From: Saxidomus purpurata
Taxonomy: Eukaryota; Mollusca; Bivalvia; Venerida; Veneridae
DNA: 64,000 bases
NCBI GenBank assembly: GCA_022818135.1
Contig: JAFMSR010000002.1
Location: 42,287,358 to 42,351,357, forward strand
Direction of reading: 5' to 3'
The position numbers and the translations under genes were made by a program. The notes under the pieces are model-generated. The model was not told the origin of the DNA. It saw only the letters and a program-made list of their open reading frames with translations, and did no database searches. This document shows, one piece after another, positions 11,501 to 23,500 of the stretch (position 1 is the stretch's first letter; the number at the start of each line of letters is the position of its first letter).

Positions 11501-14500
11501 CTGCATACACATATACATTCTACATAAAGGTAACATCTGCACACATATATACATTCTACATATAGGTAGTATCTGCACACATATACATTCTACATAAAGG
11601 TAACATCTGCATACACATATACATTCTACATAAAGGTAACATCTGCACACATATATACATTCTACATATAGGTAGTATCTGCACACATATACATTCTACA
11701 TAAAGGTAACATCTGCATACACATATACATTCTACATATAGGTAATATCTGCACACATATATACATTCTACATATAGGTAGTATCTGCACACATATACAT
11801 TCTACATAAAGGTAACATCTGCATACACATATACATTCTACATAAAGGTAACATCTGCACACATATATACATTCTACATATAGGTAGTATCTGCACACAT
11901 ATACATTCTACATAAAGGTAACATCTGCATACACATATACATTCTACATATAGGTAATATCTGCACACATATACATTCTATACATAGGTAATATCTGCAC
12001 ACATATATGCATTCTACATATAGGTAGTATTTGCACATATACATTCTACATAAAGGTAACATCTGCATACACATATATACATTCTACATATAGGTAGTAT
12101 CTGCACACATATACATTCTACATAAAGGTAACATCTGCATACACATATACATTCTACATGTAGGTAATATCTGCACACATATATACATTCTACATAAGGT
12201 AGTATCTGCACACATATACATTCTACATAAAGGTAACATCTGCATACACATATACATTCTACATATAGGTAACATCTGCACACACATATACATTCTATAC
12301 ATAGGTAATATCTGCACACATATATACATTTTACATATAGGTAGTATCTACTTTGAAACATAGTATGCAGTGGAGTGAAGCTGTGTAAGGTAGCAATAGG
12401 TGGCTGCCTAATTCAGTTAAACTTATGTTAAAAGGAGTGATTGCAAATTTGGGATAAAATGATACAGGCTGTCTATTGAAAGTAAATGCTCTATTCCACT
12501 TTAGCTGTATAACTGTACATATATAGCATCAGCACCAGCAATCTCCATACAGGCGTCATTGTCTCCTCAAAGGTAACCAATTGGTTTAACTTCTAAAACA
12601 CAATGTGTGCCTAAAAATCTCACTTCCCAACTGTTCCATGTAATAATCCACAAAACTAATGTATAAAGAATGAGTGATAAAATGTGCGAGGTCATAAAAC
12701 TTACCTTTTCTATAATCCAGGTTTCAATTCCTGTTTCATTCTTTAAAATACTTTTCATCTGAAAGCAAAGATATAACTACAACTTAAAGGTCCACTACTA
12801 AGCGAAAATTAAGTGACAGTTATTTCAATGGCAAGTACATTACCTTATGCAAGACACTGAATAATGAAGACTGGCAGGTTATAATTTACAGAAAGTGTTT
12901 GGAACACGAAGAAAAGTATGTGTATAATGTTGAAATTTCACTGAATCGACAAAATGACCACCCAGGTCTTTTTAACTTTCTTCATAATGCATAGAAAAAT
13001 AATTGTACATGTACTGTGATTTATTTAGAATTTCTACATACCAACTTTCATTTTTTATTAAAAATGACTTATTTTTGTGTTTTTTAGAGTATATTTTAAT
13101 GTTCGCTTTCCTTAGTATTGGACCTTTAAGATGCATATAATTCATATGCAGACAAATCAGTAAAAGAACAACGTTATGTGACCTGGTTTTATATTTGACC
13201 TACAAAATCACTAGGCTAAACATTCTGGTCAATTTTCATAGTTTGAAACAAGATGTGACTTCTACACTGTTAACAAGTGACCTGGTGAAAATGTTTTTAG
13301 TTTTACTCCATCTGACCTAGTTTCAACCCTGTCATTGAATAAATAACACATAATTCAAAATAGTTTTCCTGAAAATTGGGTATAAAATATGATCTCTAGT
13401 GTTCACAAAGTAAATTAATAGATGACAGAAAAAACATTTGATGACCAGAATGGCTCACTGTGAGTACTTTGCACCTAGGTGAACTAAAAAGGTGCATCAA
13501 GACAACAATAAAGAGCTGCATATATGTGAAGCCAGTATCAATACTTTCCCGTTTACCTGTATAACAAAAAGCAATCCAACTGCTATGATAACCCCAATAG
13601 CAAGACCGATAGAAAACATACAGGACAAGAAACCTCCTATACCAAGGTATACGAGGTGATCTCGAGATCCATGATGTAGATACCATGTCTGAAATAGAAA
13701 TGTTCACATGACTCAGTAAAGCAAATATGGTGACTTACACTGACCCGGTGACAGACTAAAAATTGACGTTTTAAATGAAGTATTACAAAATAAATGTTGC
13801 ATTAATTTTGATTGTAATTAAGCAAACTCATACAAAATTGCACGGACTACAGCCTTGGAATATTTTTTTTTTTACTTTTTTTTTCCTTCAATATACTAAC
13901 AATATAAAAATATATAATAGACATGGATTTGTGGAAGAGCATATAAATGCAACATAGTGAACAATACAATATATGATAGTAAAAGATAGCTCCTGGTCTC
14001 TACTCAAATTAAAAGGATTAGAAAGAATAGTGATAACTGTTTTACTTAGACGTTAATAACTTTTCTAATTTTTCGTATTGATTACATATATAGTAGTGCT
14101 TTTAAACATTTTTTGCCTTTGTTTGCAATATTCTGAATAATTTAGTAGGAAATATTGAAATTACTCCTTTTCAATTACTTGATAGTTGCAACTATTACAC
14201 AATTTTTCAAACCTAATAGCCACTACCTGCAAAAATTATCCACTTCAATACGTAAATCATATGGAAAGACTGCTCGTTTAAATAGTGACAATGAGCTCTT
14301 CTTGTGACAAAAACAGCAAACTTGTAATCTACAAAGCTCTCTTTAGATGACAAAATGACTACTCACAAAATTAAGGGCCCTATAGATACTAGGTATTAGG
14401 ATAAACAGTGAATGAATACATCCACATGGTGCAAAGAACAGGAAGTAGGTAAAGTTGCCATGGTTGAAATGTCCGCAGCATGTGTTGATCCAAGGACAGT

Positions 14501-17212
14501 GGTGATCCATTTTCATTACACATCTAAAATAATGAGAAAAAAAATCTAATACAAATATATTATACATAGTTTTAGAAAGCACTGTTTTTTAAGACATACT
14601 ATGATATCCTACAACATGTCTTGCAGGCTTTACAAAGGCTAGCAATGTTTGTGATATGTATCTGTTCTTGATTTTTAAGTCAATAAGACAAATCGTGCAA
14701 GTTTAAACCATCAAATCCAATTTATTATCAGTATGTTATAGCTACCAAAGCATAATATGATAATATCGTAACCATCTCTTAACTGCTATCTTCCAGAATT
14801 TGATGTCTGTTTTCATGGGGCACACCCTACCACTAGCAGATTAGTTTCACCAAATGTTTTAAAAAGGCTATTTAAATGCATTTTTCAAGAACATATATCG
14901 AGAACAAGCTTTCTAAAGTATCCACTCAAAATTTGTTGAACAATTATAAATGAAGGTTTGATGGCACTACAGCATGTCTAATTTCTCAAATTTTACAGAT
15001 TACTGCAATTTTTAGCTAATTCCATGAATTTTGGTTATGATTCTTTCAATTAATATATCACTTCAAAGCTGCCTACTCTCAGATTTTGGTAAAAAAATAA
15101 AGTTCTTGAAACTGTATGTAAATAATGTATCTTAGAACATATAGTCATATAAAAAGGCTTCAGTATAAATTTCTGTAACGTATATCTCTAAATTTCAAAT
15201 AATACGCTTCCAAATCCAAAAGCGTTGCAAACGCTTTTGAAATTCCAATATAAACATATAGTGTAGCGGTGTCATGTAACCAACATTTTCTATCGACACT
15301 CCTACCTAGATTTTTGCTTATATTTTGATTCTAGCATTTAGTTTTATATTTATGTACAAGTATGTCAATTTAAAAAAAATAAATATTTCTTTCAACTGTA
15401 ACGAGCAGCTTTAAGTTCTAAAAATGTTTTAAATTGCACATAGTTTTAGGATGTGCCTCTTAAATTAATTTCAATTATTGTTTCTGCTAAATGGATGAAA
15501 CTGTATGTCTATAATGTGAAATGACAGTGGGATTAGTAAGAATCATCTTTACCTATCACATTTTCTACAATGATGAGATCTTGCTGCTTTGTAACTTTCA
15601 CAAAGTTCACAGTATTGCATCTTCGAACAGTCCTGTTTACGTTTCTGAAACAAAATCATATTCATTTCAAATTCAGAAATTTTTACAATAAACACATAAT
15701 ATATTACAAAATAAAGCTTAACAAAATATTCTATGGAGAGAAAAGACTAGATAGGTACAATCTGTCAAAGACCACTAGACAGTTCAAAATCATTTTAGCT
15801 GAGAGCTGAACTGTTTACTTCCAAACTACTGTATGACACAATTAATTATTATTCTTCCAAAGCCTGGAAGATTGATCTTTCTATGGTCCCTAATTTACTC
15901 ATTAATATTTAATGACTGCATGTGTACCAGCAGTACCTGAATGCTTACAACCATTACATTGACCCTGCTGAATTACAACAACAGACTTAAGTGTACCTTT
16001 CAATTTGGACAATTTCATAAAATGTTCAAAGGGGTTGTTAGTGAACATTATTTTATCCAAAATAAGAACTGGAGAAATCCAGGAGAAAATGATTATTGTC
16101 TAACAAAAATGTAAAAAACTGGAAATTGAACAGAGAGATGTAACAAGTGCATGAAACAATAAAACTTCACAAACTGGAATGTCATGTGATTCAAATGGTT
16201 GAAATCAAGATCTTAAGAAACCTTAACAAAGTACATATTTGACAGATTTATACTTTTTTCCCCACAAAATTCCAAGCACATGACCTGAAATTAATCTGCT
16301 ATCAGTGAAACTCTCATACATGTACATGAACGTGTATTCAAGAATGACCCGCATAACTCTGTTATAATAAAATAAAAATATAGTGCCAACTTCCTAGATT
16401 CTCCATTTCTGATTGAAAATATATCACCCCAGTTTGTCATGTATGTACATGTAGTCATATTATTACTGACCTTTAATAATCATCTTGCAGTCCACTAAAA
16501 ATGTTAAAGTTGCAGACACGATTGCAGCAGATTTTAAATTTCATGTGTACATCTTTTTATATTGTTTTGATCAAACATATTGTTTTACAAATAATAAATC
16601 TGTAACATGTGTAGGGGTTTTAAAGCCTTTACTTGATTCTGCAATTATATTGTGACTTTAGACCCACTTGTAATCAAGCAGTATAAAATTACATTGACTC
16701 TCAATGGATCCAGCAGTCTCAATGTTTCCACTTTGAAGGCTAACAGATTTTACAGGTTGACATTTTATTGGTCATATTGATTATGCGGTACCAATGATAA
16801 CTCTAAAATATATATAGGGTCATCCTGCAACACCAAATTAAACATATTCAATTGACACAAACTAAAAACTCTTGAAAATAGTTAAAAATATATTCGCAGG
16901 ACCAACATATTAGTTGGCTTTTGAAACAGAGTTGGAGATACAGAGAATATACCATGTTCTTGTTTATACACTTACTGGTTTCCAGTTAAATGGCACAAAT
17001 CCTGGCCCTTTAAAAGCTGCTAGGAAATAATTATACAATGTAAGAAAATTCCACAATAAGAAAATCAGGAAGTTAGTGGTCCCGCCATCGGTGTAAATTG
17101 GCCAGTACATCATGACGCAGTTCACTGTTGCACCCGATATGAAGAAAATAATTGTCAATGCCACAATTGGTCCCCAGTGGAGAAGTTGTCTTAACATCTG
17201 AAAAACACCCAT
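8562..17212 (-). CDS. ZDHHC6: Palmitoyltransferase ZDHHC6 (nine coding exons)
   Basis: ER-membrane DHHC S-acyltransferase that attaches palmitate to cysteines of ER proteins. Coding exons in transcript order: 16976-17212, 15553-15644, 14367-14523, 13557-13688, 12705-12758, 10574-10738, 10130-10317, 9697-9746, 8562-8677. All phases join, giving 396 residues (human about 413). Two membrane segments lie in residues 15-65. The zinc-binding cysteine-rich region follows (CELC at 91-94, RSHHCRKC at 101-108), then the catalytic DHHC at 116-119 in CVMKMDHHCPWIN. Two more membrane segments lie near 134-157 and 177-206. A C-terminal SH3-like part (EYSG, CTDEPRIPLKKGD) and RGWFPRR, features of ZDHHC6 rather than other DHHC enzymes, complete it. 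The protein ends KKTN, a KKXX ER-retrieval signal. The start MGVFQML matches the family (human MGTF). It is divergent from EIF3L. Confidence 0.95.
9756..9820. repeat. 17-bp tandem repeat in ZDHHC6 intron 7
   Basis: Four units of about 17 bp, aaccacatgtatagtat with small changes, starting 10 nt upstream (transcript sense) of exon 8. Confidence 0.75.
10741..12345. repeat. 1.6-kb minisatellite with 106-bp higher-order unit
   Basis: About 45 tandem monomers of 34-36 bp (acatatacattctacatata + ggtaatatctgcac). Alternating monomer types (tataggtaat, aaaggtaaca, tataggtagt) repeat every 106 bp, most clearly from 11450 to 12080. It fills most of ZDHHC6 intron 5 and touches the exon 6 acceptor. All minus-strand frames over it (repeats of MCRYYLYVECICV) are translations of the array; they recur at exact 106-bp steps because 106 is not a multiple of three. 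Confidence 0.95.
12784..13129. mobile_element. MITE with TTAA ends (346 bp)
   Basis: Terminal inverted repeats AGGTCCACTACTAAG (from 12788) and, inverted, AGGTCCAATACTAAG (ending 13125), each flanked by TTAA (12784-12787 and 13126-13129). No open frame. It lies in ZDHHC6 intron 4. TTAA target duplication points to the piggyBac or Kolobok superfamilies; which one is not decidable from this. Confidence 0.7.
13714..13890. mobile_element. Fragment of the 2.4-kb TTAA element
   Basis: Matches the right end of the element at 25386-27751: 'agcaaatatgg', 'gactaaaaattgacgtttta', 'gcattaattttgatt', 'cggactaca', then a T-run. The terminal inverted repeat itself has decayed. It lies in ZDHHC6 intron 3. 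Confidence 0.65.
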
Positions 17213-17570
17213 GTTGCTGTGGCTGTTAAACTTTCAATAACACAGGAAAATGAACTTTGTGACTGTCTATCCACTTTCAGTAAGAGACGTCAAGTCTTAG
17301 GTTAATTTCCTGTAGAAGTGTTTATTTTGTTTCTTTAAAAGATATTCAGAAATAATTCAAACCACTGCACAAATGTGCGTTCCCTGTTTAAATATCATTT
17401 TCTTGCATGTTAGCTGTACTAATGTACTCTTCACAGTGTTTTGACGGAGGTAATAACAAACTGTTCCTGGTTTTAAAAACGCTCTCAAATCCATTATCCG
17501 TAACATTTGCAAGCGTCTTTAAGGAGCTTCCGGAGATCGAGGCTTGGTCCGTCGGAATATTTTCACAAAC
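17213..17570. promoter_or_regulatory. Divergent ZDHHC6/EIF3L intergenic promoter region
   Basis: Only 358 bp separate the ZDHHC6 start codon (minus strand) from the EIF3L start codon (plus strand). Both promoters and both 5' UTRs must lie here unless an unseen upstream non-coding exon exists. No TATA box is obvious. An ACGTCA half-site (agagacgtcaag) lies near 17286. A shared bidirectional housekeeping promoter is the simplest reading. Confidence 0.6.
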
Positions 17571-20500
17571 ATGTGGAGCGATCAGTACGTTGAAGATGTA
17601 AGTTTACGTGGAGGAAATTTAGTTGAATTTTCATGTTATTTGAACACGAGCTATTTTAACTACAACTGCCCCCTTCACTGTCTGAAAATGTCTAGAATTA
17701 TTTGATAGTCTGTTGATGTAGGGTGGGAGGGGGGTGGTGCTCTAAGGTAGACATGTTTATCAGATGTTGCAATTGTATACAGTTTCTTTGTGTAAGTCAG
17801 CTAAAGCCCTGATAGAAGTTTAAATACCTTGATTATTATAGTAGTGTTCAAACAATAACATAAGATGACTTATCCGGCACTCCTGACTTGGCATATCCGG
17901 GTATATACCCGGATATGCCAAGTCAGGAGTGTCGGATAAGTCGGGGAGGGTATTACCAGTGGTCGTATATTACCGGGGCATTCCGAAAAATGATCCAAAC
18001 GTGACTTGTGAATGACGTCACAACATAATTTGCATATTGTACATAGACACTGATACATGCTAAATAACATGGTGTGAGATTTTCAAATTTTAGGTATACG
18101 AACCCTAAATGTTCCAACCCCAGCACTCGCTGTATCAATCACTGTTATTTAAGTGTTTCTTTTAAATGTTGTAACACTTGGCTTGCTAAAACATATTTTT
18201 ATTACATTATTTTATATGTCAGTGATTAAAAAATTGCGGAGGACTAACCTAGTGACTTACATGAATTTTACCATTTTATCATTTTGAAATTCATGTTATG
18301 AAAGTATCTACCCAGTGTCTTCACAAATGCAAGACATGATCATGATGATACTGCTCTGTCGAACATCGATAGCTAAAAATAAGCTGGCAGATATTGGAAG
18401 GGTTGATAATTAAATAAAGATGGGAAAAGGCAGGTGGTGGGTTAGAAGTTTCGTTTAGTATACAACTATAACAGTGCAGACATTTAAGAATGAATATGAT
18501 GTAATTAAATGTTGAAGAAACCACTATGTTTATACTATTGAAGACAAAGTTAAGTTTGACAAATGGTACTACCACCAGATATACTTAAATGGTTTTCATT
18601 TTCCTAAACCTCCAGCAAGATTATTTCTTCACTAGCAATCTGTCAGTCTTGCAAACTTGCACAAGACCAGTGACCCAAAAGCGCAGCCACACTGTCTTTT
18701 ATATTGATACTTTTATTTGATATAGGCTATACAAGGACAGGCAGAGGTAAAATGGTTTATGGCTTTTATTCGGGTTGCTTTTTTCACGTTTTCCTGAATG
18801 CCAGCTAGAAATATACATAGAGTGGTTGGTAATTTGGTTTGAAAGATACTCACCAAGCATGATAATCTGATCTGTGTAAAATGATTTTACTGATATACTT
18901 TGTAATAGAGTGAGTGAGTGAAGTGCCACTAGAGAAGAATTTAATTTCTGTTAAATTTGTATCTTTAACATATTATTTTTCTTTATGTTTTAGATAATTT
19001 TCTTTTTATTGTTTAAATTAATAGTAACAATTGACTCAGATCCTGAGCTTATTTTCTGTTTACAAAATACACTGTGAGTCACAGTGTCACAATCACAGTG
19101 ACTGTGACATAAGTAACACCATTTCCGTCTTAAGTAATCCATAGTTTTCAGAGACTCTCCTCTCCTATATTTTATTCAACACACTCAATCCTTTAAACCA
19201 AGCTTAGTTTTGGTTAATGCATGACCAAACTGATTCATTTTTTATCTGTGCTTGGCAATTTTGACTTTAAAACTTATTTTTGAGTGGTGACTTGAATGAT
19301 GTTTAAAAAAGGAAGAATATCTCCCATAATCTTGTATACATGTTGATTGCTTTGTCATTTACAGGAATCTGGTATACATTTTTTTTACCTATATCTCAGT
19401 ATTAGACTAAGTATAGAGAAAAGTTTGAGATGATATGTTCTTTCATATTGGTTTTTGATGGTGTTTATTGTATGGTAATGTAAAAAGCTACAAAACACAT
19501 TGGAACTTTGAGAGTGCATATCTATAATATAAGATGTTTGCCAACTGCTAGCCTAGACTAGTTTAACTAACTGTTTTCAGTTGAAAATATTGACAAAAAA
19601 AATAATAAAACAAATTTAAGTGTTCTCCTGTTTTATTTTTGAAAAATAATCTCCGTGTGCAAAAGTTGATATGTATTTCCGGCAGTTTTGAGTCTGTTCG
19701 TGTTTTAAAATTAAGTGTTCATATTGCATTGCTGCTGAGATTTTTAATTTTGACGGACAATGCTTTTGTAACAGTTCTAGGTTTGTAAAGGTTGTAGAAG
19801 CACCATTGAAAATGCACCCTTTGTTACTTTAAAATAGCATTTTATAATGGCAATTTTTCAGTCCAGAGCCATATTTTGGTATTGGTGGCCAATGGTTGGT
19901 CAGATTTCCTTTGAAGTTGTTGTCATGATATGTATGGTTAGGCAAATGATGCATACCTGTACCAAATACCATTACAATTACCTTATCCATTGCTGAGTTA
20001 AGTCTCAGGCATTTTTGCCATCTAGAGCCATATCTTGGCTATTACTTTGTCATATTTCATAGAAACTTGGCTGGAATATAAACATGGATATGTGAATGCT
20101 GCATGCCAGCTGCCATGGAAATCTTTATATTTTTAGCAAAGTTATAGCCCTTTGTTACTTTCATATGGTCACTTTATATATAGGCAATTTTTCTGTCCGG
20201 AAATATCCTTTTGGCGGAGGATATAATATTTCCTAGAATTTGCTTGTTTATTTTTCTTGACCATGTTAAGAAAAACATTTAATTTACCTTTCTGTGTATC
20301 TCAGTATTTTCTGACTTTATACAATTTGAACAGCCCAAAAAATGTTTTTTTTACCCCAATGCAATTCAACAGCGTGTCTTAATTTTGAACATTAGTTTTA
20401 CTACAATTCTTCCCTGATTCCCTTTACATAAAGCTTAATTCATGTACAAACAATTAAGCATGTTGTCCTGTCCTAGCTTGGATTTGGTTTTTGGAAATAC

Positions 20501-23500
20501 ATTATGGGCGATGCCATGAGAAAGTCAACCTTAATGGCATAAATCAGACATTAAGTAATTTATAGTTGTTGTACAAATATGTGGAAATATATTTGCATGG
20601 TCTGGTTTTACCAGGTACATGTTTCTGATATTCACTTCTTTCGAGAATGTACAAACTATGCTAAATATTTAAATACAGAAAAAAAAACACTTGCAATATG
20701 TTGCCATGGGAGCCTATTTGTGAAAGCATATCAAAATTGAGAGACTGTTTCACTCTCATTTTACCCATAAAAACAGTTGCTGCGACAAAAGACATTTTAA
20801 GGTGAAGCCATTTGAACGTTATGATTTTACATATGCACCGGTTGCACCATTTGATGTATTTTCGGATAATTTGGACAGATTTTGAATATTTTGCTTTTAA
20901 TTCATTCTAATTAGTTTTTCTAGATTGTGAAAAAAGTTCTTACAACTTGTATAAATCACTGTCAAGACTCACTCCAGACGAATGCAACCTTAGTGTAATG
21001 ATAAAAAAAAGAAGAAATGTTATATATGTATATATCCAAATACTTCTTACAACTAACATCATATTACATTGTACTCTGTAAAATGATTGTAAGTTTGTTT
21101 TTCTGGAAGTTCTCTGAAGTTTTCAGGAAATCTGTTTTATGTAGAGAAATTGATGCACTTCTTTGCAAGTAAAAGGTTGACTGAGTATCTTGTCATTAAG
21201 CTGGGTTTCTCATAACATGGCTCATATATATGGTATCATCATATATCCAGAATCCTTGATATTATAAAGCTTGCACATATTGAAGTATATTTTGTCCAAG
21301 GTGTTGGGAAGCTTTTTATGTGAACCCAGAGATGTGATTTAAAAAAAATGCTTTGTGTCAGAAAAGAAGATACTAAGATAATTATAAAAGCTAAACATCT
21401 TTAAATGCCTTCATGACTAAGTGAATTGTGTGTTTAGAAAGATTTATTTCTTGTTTTGTCACACATATTACATAATTTTTTGTTGTGCTGAAATGGTTCA
21501 AATATACCTTGATGTATTGGTAATAGGTTGAAGAGTCAAATTAGTACAAATACTAGATTATCTACTACAGAGCTGTTTATTATGACTTGTATTTTCAGTT
21601 TGCCACTTCGTATGCTTATACAGCACCGGCACATAACTATGAGAAACACACAGGTATGTAGTCTATTTGTTATAGAGGGTTAGGTTCTGTTTTTTTTGTC
21701 ACTAGATCGTGACTTATACAGGTGTGCAAAGATAATTTTGAAATGATTCCTATAAAAGGATTTTTTTTTTAAACTTTGGCCAAATGTTCACATCCTGAAG
21801 GCAAAATGCATTATCCATGTTTCCACCTAGCCTGCTCAAGGTCAAGGTCACATTTAGGGTTTGAGATCATGTTTCTATATCTCCCATACCTTTAGAAGGA
21901 CTTTCATGAAATTTGGTTTATATTATAAGTTCATGGAAAGGAGGGGAAGAATCAGTTTTCAGCCACTCTTGGCTCAAGGTCAAAGTCACACTTTAGGGTC
22001 TAAGGTTGCCAGACTATATCTTCTTAACCCTTTAAAGGATCTTCATCAAACTTGGATCAAATGATGACAAAAGTCACAGTCACTCTTCATGCTCTTTGGG
22101 TCAAAGATCATGTCACTATATCTTTCAAACCACTTAATGGATTTTCATGAAACTTGTGTATAGGTTCATCTCATCCAGTTGGGGACTTTGTATTGCATGG
22201 TAAAACTCCATCCACCTGTTTTGATTTATTTAGAGAGCTTTCAGTTTCTGTTACGTCATTTAAAAATCCAATTGTCCATATATGGTGGCAGGTGTCTAAT
22301 GAGGTTGTGATTCCTGGTTTAGTTTGAACCTGCAACTTCTTAATTAGTGTTCCAACATATTCAGATTCTAATCCTTATTGGAAGATGTTTAAGTCATACT
22401 TTAAAGTTAGAAGTTGCAGGAAGGAAATGCCAGGTAATGTGTTTCAACCTCATCTGACACTCTAAACAGCATGTTGACCAAACTGTTCTGATTACCGGTA
22501 TCACAATAACCTTGTTGTGAATCAGACTTGTGGTACAAACCTTGCAAGATATATAGCACGTAGATAAAATAGTAATGATATTGCAAAAACCAGCAAGTAG
22601 GGTAGCACGAGTCTAACATGCTGACAGGTGTGTTCATTACCCATTCAGTACAAGTAACTTACAGTTTTATTTGCTTACAGGTGATCCGCGTCAGGACATG
22701 GAGTATGAGAGACAATACCAGACAACACAGTCAACGTTCATTGTACCGGACGTAATCAAAAATTTCCTTACATACTTTAGGAAGTGTATCAAGGAACAGA
22801 ATGTCTACGGAATCCAGGATGCATATGAAAATGGGTATTGACAGCAGTTCTAAACTGTGTATCATTCTTTTGTCTGTGTACTTGTTCACACATTTTTTCC
22901 GTGACATTTACATACATTTTGTTTTAAATTTAAGTTTGTTTTTTGTACCCTTGCAGTTGGGGACACAAAAAATAGGAAATCATATTAGGATGGAAAGAGT
23001 CAAAACAGTTTTCGTATATTGAATGAATTTATTCACTATTACAGGCATAGAACTTAAATCTGGTAGTATGCAACATAATTTGAATCTGAGCTTAGTCACA
23101 AATAGATGATATCTATACAATTGTTTGACCATAATGTTGTATCAAATGTGAGAAAAAACTGACCTTTATGGACATTTTTTTAACAGATTCAGCAAACTGA
23201 CAGAGAGGTTTTTCAAGACCAATCCCTGGCCAGATGCAGAAGTTGTTGCACCTATTGTGCAACATGGTAGGTACTTAGTAATAGGTAGAGTACATGTATT
23301 GTTTGTGAGAATAATTATGTTATTTCACGGAGGCGTAGTCTCAGAGTAATAATGCAGTTGTTCGAGCGAACAGTTTTCTATTTGATTTGTATCATGGCCG
23401 ATTTCCTAGACTACTCTATTGGAACTGTGAACTGTTTAAGATAGAGTACAGTTTTACAGTCTGCCCCCTTGCATAAAGCAAGGTATCATATTAAATAGAT

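Noticed and set aside
10793..12361. Many minus-strand frames of repeating MCRYYLYVECICV
   Set aside because: They are the 35-bp minisatellite translated; the array is intronic in ZDHHC6 and frame offsets follow the 106-bp unit.
17196..17212. Splice acceptor (gtgtttttcag) just before ATGTTAAGACAA, implying an upstream ZDHHC6 exon
   Set aside because: Reading through gives MGVFQML, which fits the MG-x-F start of the family, so the simple start at 17212 is preferred. The alternative remains possible.
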